Positions 1-8,917 are shown, counted from the first letter of the stretch. The stretch: 64,000 bases of DNA from JANPLD01 sp964445765 (GCA_964445765.1 CAYULD010000001.1:310001-374000); one strand, 5' to 3'. Notes: generated by a model not told the origin, from the letters alone. Program-made: numbers and translations.

Positions 1-575
1 GTGAAGGGCAAATTGCTAGAATAGAAATTATTAGAGAATTATTCCCTGATAATAACCAGCTTTCAAGCCGTCAAAAAGATGAGTCAGGTGCATTTGAAAC
101 AATTCAAAATGAAATTCCGCTTAAGGGCTTAACATCTGGCGTTTCTGTTACCTATGCAAGTTGCTGTAACCCACTGCCGGGTGAAAAAATAGTTGGCATT
201 CAGCTTCCAGTTGGTGGTATTGCGATTCACGCCGCAGATTGTATGGAGCTTGAGCAATATGTTGACCAGCCAGATAGATGGATAGATTTGAAATGGGATG
301 AAGAATCAATCAACAATAAATACATCTCAAGGGTTGATGTTACTTGCATCAATAAACCCGGTGTTCTTGCAGAGCTTGCAAATTTATGTGCAAAGGCAGA
401 AGCAAATATTTATAATGTTAGAATTAAAGGCAAGGGTAGAGATTTCTGCAAAATAACAATGGATTTGGAAGTACAAAATATTCAACATTTAAGAAAAGTT
501 GAGCAACATCTCAGAACTTCTGAATTTACCTCATCAGTAAAAAGAAATCGTGATACACAAAAAAAGTCAGCTTAA
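1..575 (+). CDS. RelA/SpoT-type (p)ppGpp synthetase/hydrolase, C-terminal part (5' truncated by window)
   Basis: The open frame enters from the left edge (first full codon at base 3), so only the last ~190 residues are present. The product controls the stringent-response alarmone (p)ppGpp in the cytoplasm. The visible part carries the RIS-type segment with the motif YASCCNPLPGEKIVGI, typical of long RelA/SpoT homologues, followed by a C-terminal ACT domain (SRVDVTCINKPGVLAELANL). The catalytic HD and synthetase domains and the TGS domain lie outside the window. An internal ATG at 243 is not the start, because conserved sequence continues upstream of it. Alphaproteobacteria usually carry one bifunctional Rel enzyme, but hydrolase and synthetase competence cannot be judged here. 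The gene converges on flgH with a 6-base gap. Confidence 0.93.
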   Translation, partial: EGQIARIEIIRELFPDNNQLSSRQKDESGAFETIQNEIPLKGLTSGVSVTYASCCNPLPGEKIVGIQLPVGGIAIHAADCMELEQYVDQPDRWIDLKWDEESINNKYISRVDVTCINKPGVLAELANLCAKAEANIYNVRIKGKGRDFCKITMDLEVQNIQHLRKVEQHLRTSEFTSSVKRNRDTQKKSA

Positions 576-581
576 ATTTCT

Positions 582-1322
582 CTACCAAGGGGAAAGAATA
601 TCTGAAACCTGATTGCCAATTCTCGGCTGTTGAATATCATCAATAACACCTTGACCACCATAAGAAATTCTAGCTTCGGCAATCTGATTAAGTGAAACTT
701 CATTATTTGGCGTTATATCTTCAGGCCTTATAACACCTTTAACAGTAAGTTGCCTTAATTCGTAATTTATCCTAACTTCTTGGCTTCCATAAATTGCAAA
801 ATTACCATTAGGTAAAACTTTTGTAATCACCGCCGCAATAACTGTGTTTATATTTTCCGTTCTGTTGATTATACCCTCACCCCTGTTGTTAAGCACTGTC
901 TCTTGATCTATTAAGTTTGCAGGGTTACCTTTTGAGCCAGAAACCACTTTAGCTAGGCCTGCTAGTTTTCCCTGTAATCCAAAAATTTCTGGCACTCTAA
1001 CATTATCATTTTCAGTTCTTCTTCTCTCTGTTCTATTATTAACTTGTGCCCTATCTTGAACTGCAACTCTTACCGTTACAATATCACCAACCTTACCCGC
1101 CCTTTGATCTTTGAAGAATGTTTTTGAGTTGCCATCCCATAATGAATTTGATGAAGCTGGCTTAGTTACTTTAGGTGCCTCTGATGGCCATTTGAATGAT
1201 GGTGGTTCAACTTTCTGTTCTGTCATAGGGGGCTTTCTACCAAGCCACTCAAGCCTATCAAGCTGAGATGTTGAACAGGCCGATAATATAAAAGATATAA
1301 TTATAAAATAATATTTATTCAT
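582..1322 (-). CDS. flgH: Flagellar L-ring protein FlgH
   Basis: FlgH forms the outer-membrane L-ring around the flagellar rod. The N-terminus is a lipoprotein signal with a lipobox ending LSAC at about residue 16, so Cys16 would be lipidated. The mature part has the family block SLWDGNSKTFFKDQRAGKVGD followed by GDIVTVRV, then VLPNGNFAIYGSQEVRINYE and a C-terminal segment on ring assembly (EVSLNQIAEARISYGGQG). The length of 246 residues is normal for the family. It is the last gene of the minus-strand cluster flgF-flgG-flgA-flgH and lies 5 bases after flgA, so it is probably cotranscribed. Its presence implies a double-membrane cell with a true outer membrane. Confidence 0.95.
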   Translation of the reverse strand: MNKYYFIIISFILSACSTSQLDRLEWLGRKPPMTEQKVEPPSFKWPSEAPKVTKPASSNSLWDGNSKTFFKDQRAGKVGDIVTVRVAVQDRAQVNNRTERRRTENDNVRVPEIFGLQGKLAGLAKVVSGSKGNPANLIDQETVLNNRGEGIINRTENINTVIAAVITKVLPNGNFAIYGSQEVRINYELRQLTVKGVIRPEDITPNNEVSLNQIAEARISYGGQGVIDDIQQPRIGNQVSDILSPW

Positions 1323-1327
1323 AAAAA

Positions 1328-2140
1328 TTAATTACTAAGTAATTTATTTATTTCATTATTAGCAATTGATTGCTTATCGTTTGCGTAATTTGCAATAACT
1401 ATATTTGGCTGTTCAACCATAGCAGTAAATTCCTTACCACTTTCAATATTTTTTAGCCTTATAATGTCCCCTTCCCTACCATCTGAAAGTGCCATTGCAG
1501 TAACTTTAACTTCCATATTTTTCATCTTAAAAATTGCAACAACTGCTTTGCCTTTCTTTATAATAATTGGGTTTTCAATATCATTTTCAGTAATTTGCAT
1601 ACCTAAGTTAATATTTTTAGTAGCAACTTTACCAATTAACCCTTCATAATTATTTATGCTTTTATATATAATTTTTTCTTCAGGAATGTAACTAATGGAT
1701 AATTTATCCTGAGTAATCTCTTCACCTCTTTTTATAATATCGCCAGCTACAATAACCTTTTTACTTTCAGTATATTTTCCCTTTGCAGAGAGAAAATATT
1801 TTTCACTTTCTGGTGATAAGATAATTTCAAACTCTCTAAATTCTTTATTTATAGAAAATTTTGAAATTCTAAATTTTTCATTAATGCCAGATTTTTCAAC
1901 CTCTTCAAAAGTAAAATTTCTTCCTGCCCCTTCCCTAGAGATATAGCCATATTTAACGCCATATAATTTATTTTCTAAATTTGCAGAAATAATTTCTGAA
2001 GTTTTCTTTGATAATTCCTTAATTGTAAAAACTTCATTATTATTAATTTTAATTTCTAAATCATCAGAAGCTAAAATATTGCCATAAGCAACAAAGGCTA
2101 ATGCTAGAAATAAAAATGATTTTAATAAGTGTTTCTTCAT
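1328..2140 (-). CDS. flgA: Flagellar basal body P-ring formation protein FlgA
   Basis: FlgA is the periplasmic chaperone for assembly of the P-ring. The protein has an N-terminal Sec signal (MKKHLLKSFLFLALAFVAYG) and a C-terminal SAF domain that starts near residue 130 with AGDIIKRGEEITQDKLSISY and continues through GLIGKVATKNINLGMQITENDI. The last ~60 residues (GKAVVAIFKMKNMEVKVTA, then GDIIRLKNIESGKEFTA) match the conserved FlgA end. The N-terminal half is poorly conserved, as is usual. It sits between flgG and flgH. Identification is by the SAF domain and by context. Confidence 0.9.
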   Translation of the reverse strand: MKKHLLKSFLFLALAFVAYGNILASDDLEIKINNNEVFTIKELSKKTSEIISANLENKLYGVKYGYISREGAGRNFTFEEVEKSGINEKFRISKFSINKEFREFEIILSPESEKYFLSAKGKYTESKKVIVAGDIIKRGEEITQDKLSISYIPEEKIIYKSINNYEGLIGKVATKNINLGMQITENDIENPIIIKKGKAVVAIFKMKNMEVKVTAMALSDGREGDIIRLKNIESGKEFTAMVEQPNIVIANYANDKQSIANNEINKLLSN

Positions 2141-2200
2141 TCAAATCCCCCGATTTAGTTTTAGTTTGATTAGAAATCATATAACCCCCCAAAGGTTAAA

Positions 2201-2992
2201 TTATCTAATATTGTTAATATTTGATAGCATTTCATCAGTTGCAGAAATTATTCTTGAATTAAGCTCATAAGCCCTTTGAGCTTGAATTAAAGTTGTAATT
2301 TCTCTTACCGCATCAACATTTGAATTTTCAACAAACCCTTGCTCCAGCGTTCCAAGCCCATTTAAGCCGGGGTTGCCCAGCAAAGGTGTTCCAGATGCAA
2401 ATGATTCTTGAAGCAAGTTATTACCAATAGATTTTAAGCCACCCTCATTCATAAAAGAAACTAAAGCAAGCCTACCTAAGTTTTGCGGTTGTAAATTACC
2501 GGGTATAAGTGCAAAAACCTCACCTTGAGGGTTGATTGTAATTTCAGTAGCGTTATCAGGAATTGTAATTGCAGGTTCAATCACAAAGCCTTGTGCATTT
2601 ACTAAAATACCTTGGTTATTTATAGAAAGCCTGCCAGACCTTGTAAAAAATATATTACCTTCTGCATCTGTAACCTGAAAATGCCCCCTACCTTGAATTG
2701 CAACATCAAAGGTGTTTCTTGTTTGTAATAATGGCCCTTGCTCTAGGTTTCTAAGAACACCAACCGTTTTTACACCTAAACCAATTTGGCTGTTATAAGG
2801 CGGAATATTTCCACCAACTGTTGATTGCACACCTGCACCACGATTTAGATTTTGATATAGTAAATCTTGAAAATCGGCAATATTTGCCTTGTAGCCCGTT
2901 GTATTAAGATTGGCAACATTGTTTGAAATCACCTCAACATTAGTTTGTTGTGCTGACATTCCCGTTGCTGCTATTTGTGCTGCTCTAAACAT
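2201..2992 (-). CDS. flgG: Flagellar distal rod protein FlgG
   Basis: FlgG builds the distal rod of the flagellar basal body. At 263 residues it is the usual length. The N-terminal rod signature is present (residues ~10-35, VISNNVANLNTTGYKAN). The central domain contains FDVAIQGRGHFQVTDAEGN, and the conserved C-terminal helix reads GFVENSNVDAVREITTLIQA followed by QRAYELNSR. It lies downstream of flgF, separated by an 87-base spacer that carries a dispersed inverted repeat, and upstream of flgA. The full-length central domain and the long C-terminal motif distinguish FlgG from the shorter FlgF next door. Confidence 0.96.
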   Translation of the reverse strand: MFRAAQIAATGMSAQQTNVEVISNNVANLNTTGYKANIADFQDLLYQNLNRGAGVQSTVGGNIPPYNSQIGLGVKTVGVLRNLEQGPLLQTRNTFDVAIQGRGHFQVTDAEGNIFFTRSGRLSINNQGILVNAQGFVIEPAITIPDNATEITINPQGEVFALIPGNLQPQNLGRLALVSFMNEGGLKSIGNNLLQESFASGTPLLGNPGLNGLGTLEQGFVENSNVDAVREITTLIQAQRAYELNSRIISATDEMLSNINNIR

Positions 2993-3021
2993 AATTTACT
3001 TAAATTATAAATTTTTATTAT

Positions 3022-3075
3022 TTCATACTGAACTAAGTGAAGTATCTAAAGATTCTTCGCTCTGCTCAGAATGAC
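3022..3075. repeat. Dispersed inverted repeat between flgF and flgG
   Basis: The spacer holds two halves in inverted orientation. The first runs TTCATACTGAACTAAGTGAAG to ATCT. The second is AGATTCTTCGCTCTGCTCAG followed by AATGAC. The same half-elements (GTCATTCTGA...GAATCTA and its complement) recur at 59092-59163 and 61412-61875. The copy lies inside a likely operon, so its transcript would fold into a hairpin between flgF and flgG. Confidence 0.75.
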
Positions 3076-3079
3076 TATA

Positions 3080-3805
3080 TTACTTAGCCCCTGCAATTCT
3101 TGATACAGCATTTCTTTCTAGCTGATATTGCGTATCAATAATTTTAGCCACCTGCTGAACACCCCTTGTTACATCAATAAGCTCTGTCATTTGAACTATT
3201 GAATTAACATTAGATTTTTCAACTACACCCTGCGAAATTTCATATTGATCAATCGTTAATTGCTCTGGCGAAGCTGTAGATGAAAAAACATTATTGCCAA
3301 CTTTTGTTAAGGTAGATTTATCTTGAAAAGTAACTACGCCAATCTGCCCCCTAATTGCAGATAAACCATTATTTTTAACAACCACTTCACCATTTCTATC
3401 AATTCTAATTTCTTGATCATCAGGCTCTAGCGTTATTGCACCGGCATCACCAAGCAATATATATCCTTGTTGCGTTGCTAATTGCCCTTGATCATTAATT
3501 GTAAATGAGCCAGCTTTTGAATATCTAGCCCCAAGCGGCGTTTCTAATTGAAAATATCCATCACCTTGAATTGCAATATCTAATGGCCTACCGGTTGATT
3601 TATAAGCACCCTCTGATAAATCAGTTGTGATGAGCATTTTAGGGGCTGGGTTATCTTCACCGTTAATTTTTTTATTATCATTCACATAAACCGCAAGATC
3701 AGCCTTAAAGCCTGTGGTATCAGCATTTGCAACGTTGTTTGCAAGAACTTCCATTCTTTCATAAAGGCTTTTTTGCCTTGCGTATGCTATTATGGTTGCG
3801 TCCAT
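3080..3805 (-). CDS. flgF: Flagellar proximal rod protein FlgF
   Basis: FlgF forms part of the proximal rod. The 241-residue protein starts with the rod helix MDATIIAYARQKSLYERMEV and the signature LANNVANADTTGFKAD. The central domain has RPLDIAIQGDGYFQLETPLG and the C-terminus has GVVEKSNVNSIVQMTELIDV. It is shorter than FlgG and has the FlgF-type ending. It is the first gene of the minus-strand flagellar cluster, and the 146-base upstream spacer to the IHF gene probably carries the promoter. Confidence 0.92.
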   Translation of the reverse strand: MDATIIAYARQKSLYERMEVLANNVANADTTGFKADLAVYVNDNKKINGEDNPAPKMLITTDLSEGAYKSTGRPLDIAIQGDGYFQLETPLGARYSKAGSFTINDQGQLATQQGYILLGDAGAITLEPDDQEIRIDRNGEVVVKNNGLSAIRGQIGVVTFQDKSTLTKVGNNVFSSTASPEQLTIDQYEISQGVVEKSNVNSIVQMTELIDVTRGVQQVAKIIDTQYQLERNAVSRIAGAK

Positions 3806-3951
3806 ATTTATTATCAGATGATTAATGCAAAATTTTCACTTAGCAGTAAAATAAAGCATTAATCGTGCCATTTTTTAGAATGAAAATCGGCAAAATTTGC
3901 AGGGTAAAATAAAAAAGGATTAAAAATAGAAATTGATAAAGTTAGAAAAAA

Positions 3952-4239
3952 CTAACTATTTATCTCATCATTAAGAACATTAGAGGCGTAAAAACTTATA
4001 ACTTTTCTTGGGGCAATAACGGCTTCCTTTTTGGTTTTAGGGTTTCTACCAACCCTCGCACGCTTGCTATTAACTGCAAAAGAGCCAAAAGAAGAAATTT
4101 TCAAAGCGCCATTATTTTCAATAGAGTTGCACATTTCTTCTATTAAAGAATCCACCATTTCAACTGATTCAGAAAAAGAAAACCCAAGAGTTCTTTGAAC
4201 TAATTCCGCAATGTTAGAGCGTGTAAGTGTGTTAGGCAT
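3952..4239 (-). CDS. ihfA: Integration host factor / HU-family DNA-binding protein, alpha-type
   Basis: This is a small nucleoid protein of the HU/IHF fold, which bends DNA as a dimer. The 95-residue protein has the N-terminal helices LTRSNIAELVQRTLGFSFSE and the core segment ALKISSFGSFAV. The beta-arm motif is RVGRNPKTKKEA, with the Arg-Asn-Pro tip that intercalates into DNA. The overall pattern resembles IHF alpha more than HU, but the alpha, beta and HU subfamilies are not cleanly separable by eye. It lies 18 bases after the COQ9-family gene on the same strand. Confidence 0.85.
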   Translation of the reverse strand: MPNTLTRSNIAELVQRTLGFSFSESVEMVDSLIEEMCNSIENNGALKISSFGSFAVNSKRARVGRNPKTKKEAVIAPRKVISFYASNVLNDEINS

Positions 4240-4257
4240 ATAAAATATTGTTATTTC

Positions 4258-4878
4258 TTATCTTTTAAGCTTGAAACTAAAATTTTCAAGCAAACTAGTA
4301 AATTTACCTTTAAGTTTATGGAATTTCATTAATCCGTCAATAGACTTTTTAATATAATTTCTTGTTTTAATTAGATTTTCTGAATTATCATCAATAGAAT
4401 ACATAATTGCTTTTAGATAAATTGCAGAAAAACTAGCCCTTTTAGTATAAAAAGAAAAATCAGTTGAGTTATCACCTATTAAATACCAAGCCTTATCTGA
4501 AAATTCAAAAATTCCTTTGCCAGCGATGGCTACTAAACTAGGTGTTAAACAACTTGAAATAAATTTTTTCAGAGATTCAGAATTTTTTAACTTGATATGA
4601 TATAAATAAATTTTCTGAAAAATAATCTCTTCGGCTTTTTCTGCAATTTTTAGTTTTTTATCACTAAAAATATTTTCAGCGTTTTTTAAGGCAATTTCAT
4701 TACAATTATTTGCGAATTCAAAAGTAAAACCTTCAATGCCTGCTGGGTATAAAATTTTTGCATAATTTACGCCATAGCCTGAAGCATCACAAGCCTTTTC
4801 AAGCGTTGAGAAATTCCAACCATCAAATGGCAATAAATCTATAAATTTATTAACTACAATTTCTTTTTCATTTTCCAT
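4258..4878 (-). CDS. COQ9-family ubiquinone biosynthesis protein
   Basis: This is a 206-residue protein related to COQ9, a lipid-binding accessory factor for the hydroxylation steps of ubiquinone synthesis in mitochondria and Alphaproteobacteria. The diagnostic part is the C-terminal domain, with AWYLIGDNSTDFSFYTKRAS followed by FSAIYLKAIMYS, matching the family pattern (D..WYTKR..L..VY..T). The N-terminus has the DGW motif (LLPFDGWNFSTLEKA) of the TetR-like fold. Its start overlaps the end of lgt by 11 bases, which suggests translational coupling. Together with the UbiK-like gene at 5960 it indicates a ubiquinone-dependent respiratory chain. Confidence 0.85.
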   Translation of the reverse strand: MENEKEIVVNKFIDLLPFDGWNFSTLEKACDASGYGVNYAKILYPAGIEGFTFEFANNCNEIALKNAENIFSDKKLKIAEKAEEIIFQKIYLYHIKLKNSESLKKFISSCLTPSLVAIAGKGIFEFSDKAWYLIGDNSTDFSFYTKRASFSAIYLKAIMYSIDDNSENLIKTRNYIKKSIDGLMKFHKLKGKFTSLLENFSFKLKR

Positions 4879-5893
4879 AATTTACTTTTCTAAAAAGAAT
4901 ATATGCACCCAAAATAAAACTTGGCAGGCATAAAACCATACCCATTGTTAGCCATTCACCATATAAATAGCCTATTTGCAAATCTGGATCTCTAAAATTT
5001 TCGCAAAAAGCTCTAAATATAGAATAAAAAACTAGAAATAAGCCAGAGCATAAACCAGTATAACCCAATAAATATTTGCCAGATTTAACTGATTTATAAC
5101 GAGCTACAAAAAATAAAATAATTAATAATAATAAACCCTCAGAGAATGCTTCATAAAATTGGCTTGGATGACGCAAGAAAGGTTCTGACTTATAATAAAC
5201 CCCCCAATAAACTTCACCTTCTTCAATAAATTTACCACGAAGCTCATTATTGATAAAATTAGCAATTCTGCCAAAAAATATTCCAATCGGTGCAACACAC
5301 GCAACTAAATCTGTAACTTGCAAATATGGAATTTTATATTTGCGTGCATATAAATAAGTGCCAATTATAACGCCAATTAAGCCGCCGTGAAAGCTCATTC
5401 CGCCATTCCAAACTTGTAAAATTTCAACTGGGTTTGTAAGATAATAACCCAAATTATAAAATATTACATAACCAATTCTGCCACCTAAAATTATGCTTAA
5501 AATTATCCATAATGGCAGGTTATCTATTGCCTCTGCAGAAATCGGCTTTTCTAAAAATTTTCCATTCAAATATTTTGCATACCACCAACCAAAAAGCACA
5601 CCAAATAAATAGGCTAAACTATACCATTTTATTTGAAAAAACCCCAAATCAATCGCGATAGAGTCTATCTTTCTATAACGAAAATTATGCTTTGGAATAT
5701 TTTGATATTCCACCTCTTCCAAAAAACTTTCAATCAGCCTAGAATTTTCAAGTTTTTCTTGATATTCTTTGCGATTATTTTCTATTTCCTCATCATCATT
5801 GTGAGCATAAGAAATTACAGAAAAGAAGATGATAGAAAACAAACTTAGTATTAAGATTAAAAAAACTTTATTTCTGAAGATTAAACTTGCCAT
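4868..5893 (-). CDS. lgt: Prolipoprotein diacylglyceryl transferase with an N-terminal signal-like extension
   Basis: Lgt transfers diacylglycerol from phosphatidylglycerol to the lipobox cysteine of prolipoproteins in the inner membrane. The multi-pass core starts near residue 75 (IDLGFFQIKWYSLAYLFGVL). It contains GGMSFHGGLIG with the essential His, the Lgt signature GRIANFINNELRGK and the later HPSQFYEAF. Families usually have 260-290 residues, but this ORF has 341. The additional ~65 residues form a convincing hydrophobic signal or anchor segment (residues ~8-30) ending ISYA, followed by an acidic, charged linker. The ATG at 5891-5893 is the only early ATG. In-frame TTG and GTG codons near the core could give a normal-length protein, so the start is uncertain. 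FlgH (lipobox) is a likely substrate. Confidence 0.93.
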   Translation of the reverse strand: MASLIFRNKVFLILILSLFSIIFFSVISYAHNDDEEIENNRKEYQEKLENSRLIESFLEEVEYQNIPKHNFRYRKIDSIAIDLGFFQIKWYSLAYLFGVLFGWWYAKYLNGKFLEKPISAEAIDNLPLWIILSIILGGRIGYVIFYNLGYYLTNPVEILQVWNGGMSFHGGLIGVIIGTYLYARKYKIPYLQVTDLVACVAPIGIFFGRIANFINNELRGKFIEEGEVYWGVYYKSEPFLRHPSQFYEAFSEGLLLLIILFFVARYKSVKSGKYLLGYTGLCSGLFLVFYSIFRAFCENFRDPDLQIGYLYGEWLTMGMVLCLPSFILGAYILFRKVNYGK

Positions 5894-5959
5894 TATATTA
5901 ATAATGTTGAATTAATTGAGCATTAATTATGAATTAAAACATCAAACCTTAAACTACAT

Positions 5960-6205
5960 ATGAAAGAAAATGTAAAAAGTTTTTTTGAAGATTTATCAAA
6001 ACTTTCTGGAAATGCAGCTGGCGTTGCCTTTGAAGCTGGCAAAAATATTAATGATAAAATCAAAGAAACGCTTAAGCACCTCCTTTCTGAGCTTGATATT
6101 ATAACTAGAGATGAATTTGAAGTTGTTCGTAAAATGGCTGAAAAAGCCCGCGAAGAAAATGAAATTCTTAAAGCCAAAATTGCTGAGTTGGAGAATAGAA
6201 AATAA
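5960..6205 (+). CDS. ubiK: UbiK-type ubiquinone biosynthesis accessory factor (BMFP family)
   Basis: This is an 81-residue protein with an amphipathic N-terminal helix (FFEDLSKLSGNAAGVAFEAG) and a C-terminal coiled coil. It includes the family motif LDIITRDEFEVVRKMAEKAR and ends in KAKIAELENRK. This is the pattern of UbiK/YqiC (COG2960), which assists aerobic ubiquinone synthesis and binds lipids. The stop overlaps the proC start by one base (TAATG), so the two are translationally coupled. It is divergent from lgt across 66 bases. Confidence 0.85.
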   Translation: MKENVKSFFEDLSKLSGNAAGVAFEAGKNINDKIKETLKHLLSELDIITRDEFEVVRKMAEKAREENEILKAKIAELENRK

Positions 6206-7029
6206 TGTCAATTCGTGATAAAAAAATTCTATTAGTTGGCTGTGGTAAAATGGGCAACGCCCTTTATGAAGGCTGGATAAAATCTGAAATACCGCAAGAA
6301 AATATTTTTGTGGTTGAGCCCTTCAATAAAAATATTAAATCAAAAAATTTATATAATAATATTCAAGATTTTTTAGCAGATAATAGCTTTGAAACCATTG
6401 ATATATGCGTTTTTGCAATTAAACCTCAAAATTTTCCTGAAACATTAAAAAATTATTTTTTACCGCAAAAAACTCTAGTAATTTCTATAGGTGCGGGTGT
6501 TACAATTTCTAAAATTAATTCGTTATTGCCAGTTTGCAGTTTTTCCAGAAAAATCGCAAGAGTCATGCCAAATTTACCAGCATCTATTGGCTTCGGTGTA
6601 AATGGCTATTTCTGTAACTCAAACTGCGATGAGCTAGACAAAAAAAATGTTTATAAATTATTTATAAAATGTGGCTCAACTTATAGATTTGAAAGTGAAG
6701 AAGAAATTGATAAAATCACCGCACTTTCAGGCAGTGGCCCTGCTTATTTTTATTATTTTATAGAAGCCTTTGCAAAAAAGGCTGAAAATTTTGGCTTTTC
6801 TAAAGATATTGCAAATGATATTGCGGAGCAAACCGCCATAGGTGCTATTGAGCTACTCAAAAATTCTGGCAGAGCAGCTAAACAGCTTCGTGAAGATGTT
6901 ACAAGCCCAAAAGGCACAACTGAAGCAGGATTATTAAGGCTAATGGATGGTGAATTACAAAAAATTCTTGATGAAACTATTGATAAAGCATTTATTAGAG
7001 CTAAAGAACTAGGAACCGATAGCAAATAA
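6205..7029 (+). CDS. proC: Pyrroline-5-carboxylate reductase
   Basis: ProC catalyses the NAD(P)H-dependent reduction of pyrroline-5-carboxylate to proline in the cytoplasm. The 274-residue protein opens with a Rossmann motif (ILLVGCGKMGNALYEGW). It contains RVMPNLPASIGFGV, the conserved ITALSGSGPAYFYYFIEAFA and the C-terminal signature DVTSPKGTTEAGL. The length is typical. The start is fixed by the TAATG overlap with the UbiK-like gene. No proA or proB is seen in the window. Confidence 0.96.
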   Translation: MSIRDKKILLVGCGKMGNALYEGWIKSEIPQENIFVVEPFNKNIKSKNLYNNIQDFLADNSFETIDICVFAIKPQNFPETLKNYFLPQKTLVISIGAGVTISKINSLLPVCSFSRKIARVMPNLPASIGFGVNGYFCNSNCDELDKKNVYKLFIKCGSTYRFESEEEIDKITALSGSGPAYFYYFIEAFAKKAENFGFSKDIANDIAEQTAIGAIELLKNSGRAAKQLREDVTSPKGTTEAGLLRLMDGELQKILDETIDKAFIRAKELGTDSK

Positions 7030-7038
7030 ATTTTTTAG

Positions 7039-8028
7039 ATGACAAAACCTCATAATAAATTTGATAGAAGAGAACAAATAAAACCAATTATTTTTGGCGT
7101 TTCTGGCAAAACCGCAACCGCTGATGAGTTAGAGCTTTTTAATCGTCATAATCCGCTTGGTTTTATTATTTTCGGCAGAAATATTGAAGAGCCAGAACAA
7201 TTAAAAAGGCTTATTCAACAGCTTAAAGCAACGGTTTTTCCTAGAAATGATGTTCTGATATTAATTGATCAAGAAGGCGGTAGGGTTGCACGCTTAAAAC
7301 CGCCTTTTTGGAATGAAATGCCCCCTGCCAAATATTTTGGTGATATGATTGAAACTGATACTTTAGCTAGGGCAAAGCGTTCAGTTTATAACCATTTCAG
7401 ATTATGTTCCTATGAGCTTAAACAGCTAGGTATAAATGTTAATTGTGCCCCTACGCTTGATTTATATTTTGATGGGGCTCACGATATTATAGGCGATAGG
7501 GCTTACTCAGCTGATCCATTTGAAGTTGCAGAGCTTGCAAAAGAAGTTTGCAGAGGTTTATTAATGGGCAATGTTTTTCCAGTAATTAAGCATATACCCG
7601 GGCATGGAAGGGCAAAAGTTGATAGCCATCACGAACTGCCAATTGTTGATGTAAGCCTTAATACACTTAGAAATATGGATTTTCTGCCATTCAAAGCATT
7701 AGCAGATATGCCCTTTGCGATGACAGCTCACATCAAATATACTGCCATTGATCACATTGATTGTGCAACTTATTCTAGCAAAGTTATAAGCCTGATTAAA
7801 AATGAAATTGGCTTCAAAGGCTTATTGATGAGTGATGATTTAACAATGAAAGCCTTAGAAGGTTCAATGGCTACAAGGGCACAAAAAGCCTTAAATGCGG
7901 GCTGTGATATTGTTCTTCACTGCAATGGCAATTTAGAAGAGATGAATGAAATTTGTGAAGCTGTTGATTTCTGGAAAAAAGATCATAGAGAAAAATTCCG
8001 CAATTGCTGGAAAGCACTTAGATTTTAG
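7039..8028 (+). CDS. nagZ: Beta-N-acetylhexosaminidase, NagZ-type (GH3)
   Basis: This GH3 enzyme removes N-acetylglucosamine from muropeptides in peptidoglycan recycling. Its features are FGRNIEEPEQLKRL near the start, LILIDQEGGRVARLKPPF, and the NagZ motif KHIPGHGRAKVDSHHELP, which includes the catalytic Asp-His loop. The nucleophile region is GLLMSDDLTMKAL. At 329 residues with no signal peptide it looks like cytoplasmic NagZ. It follows proC by 9 bases on the same strand and is the last gene before the restriction-modification cassette. An LdcA homologue at 45918 belongs to the same recycling pathway. Confidence 0.93.
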   Translation: MTKPHNKFDRREQIKPIIFGVSGKTATADELELFNRHNPLGFIIFGRNIEEPEQLKRLIQQLKATVFPRNDVLILIDQEGGRVARLKPPFWNEMPPAKYFGDMIETDTLARAKRSVYNHFRLCSYELKQLGINVNCAPTLDLYFDGAHDIIGDRAYSADPFEVAELAKEVCRGLLMGNVFPVIKHIPGHGRAKVDSHHELPIVDVSLNTLRNMDFLPFKALADMPFAMTAHIKYTAIDHIDCATYSSKVISLIKNEIGFKGLLMSDDLTMKALEGSMATRAQKALNAGCDIVLHCNGNLEEMNEICEAVDFWKKDHREKFRNCWKALRF

Positions 8029-8134
8029 ATATGTTAATTAAAAAGCTTTTTAATACTATTGAATTTATATTAAAAAAATCTATTTGTAATGAAATTTGAA
8101 ATATAAATTTTTAAACTTTTGATATTTCTTAAGT

Positions 8135-8917
8135 ATGAATCCTTGGATACAAATGAGTATAGATTATGCAAACCAAAAATCTTATCTAGACGATTTATTT
8201 AGGGTATATCCGACAATACCTGACGGAATAAGAGAACTTGATAATAAAATTTGGAATGATATTGAGCAAGCTTTTTACTCTAGAAACAATATAAACCTAA
8301 TTAAAACTTTACTTAATCTAGATTTATTTCCTATTAAGGATAGTTATATAGCATATTTGAGAAGAGATAAATCTGCAATAAATAGAAACCCTGAAACAAT
8401 AAATAGAATTTCAGGAAGACTTTATGAAATGGGCTTAAGTGAAATATTTAAAAGGAGCTCTGAGCCAAAAGAAACCAACAGGCAAATTGGACCATTATTT
8501 AAGAAATGGTTAAATAGTAAGGCTCTTGGGATAGATCCAGTAAATAGAGATAAATTTTTGTCGAATAATCACAATGCTATTCTTGCTGGTAACGACCAAG
8601 AATTAATGGATTTTGCAAAAACTCATTTAAACTACAATAGAAATAAAGGCCTAGATTTCATAGGTCGATTTAACAAAAAATATGTAATTGGAGAAGCAAA
8701 ATTTTTAACTGATTTTGGAGGTCATCAGAACGCTCAATTTAATGATGCAATTTATACGCTACAATCACAAAATATAAAAGCTGTTAAAATAGCAATCTTA
8801 GATGGAGTTTTGTATATTGACAGAAAAAACAAAATGTTCAGTGAACTTACATCAACTTACAAAAATTATAATATTATGAGTAGTTTAGTTTTAAGAGAGT
8901 TTTTATATAATATATGA
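8135..8917 (+). CDS. Putative type II restriction endonuclease (PD-(D/E)XK fold)
   Basis: This is a 260-residue protein directly before a DNA methyltransferase, with a 4-base overlap (ATGA). I do not recognise the exact family. A likely PD-(D/E)XK active site is visible around residues 178-195: GLDFIGRF followed by YVIGEAKFLTDFGGHQ, giving Asp, then Glu-x-Lys, which would bind Mg2+ and cut DNA. The gene has noticeably more non-optimal, AT-rich codons than proC or nagZ. It sits in a 106-base AT-rich spacer after nagZ, consistent with insertion of a two-gene cassette between housekeeping genes. The recognition sequence cannot be read from the protein. Confidence 0.75.
   Translation: MNPWIQMSIDYANQKSYLDDLFRVYPTIPDGIRELDNKIWNDIEQAFYSRNNINLIKTLLNLDLFPIKDSYIAYLRRDKSAINRNPETINRISGRLYEMGLSEIFKRSSEPKETNRQIGPLFKKWLNSKALGIDPVNRDKFLSNNHNAILAGNDQELMDFAKTHLNYNRNKGLDFIGRFNKKYVIGEAKFLTDFGGHQNAQFNDAIYTLQSQNIKAVKIAILDGVLYIDRKNKMFSELTSTYKNYNIMSSLVLREFLYNI

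Noticed and set aside
5923..6177. Minus-strand ORF opposite the UbiK-like gene
   Set aside because: The plus-strand protein has a clear family pattern and couples to proC. The antisense frame is a shadow.
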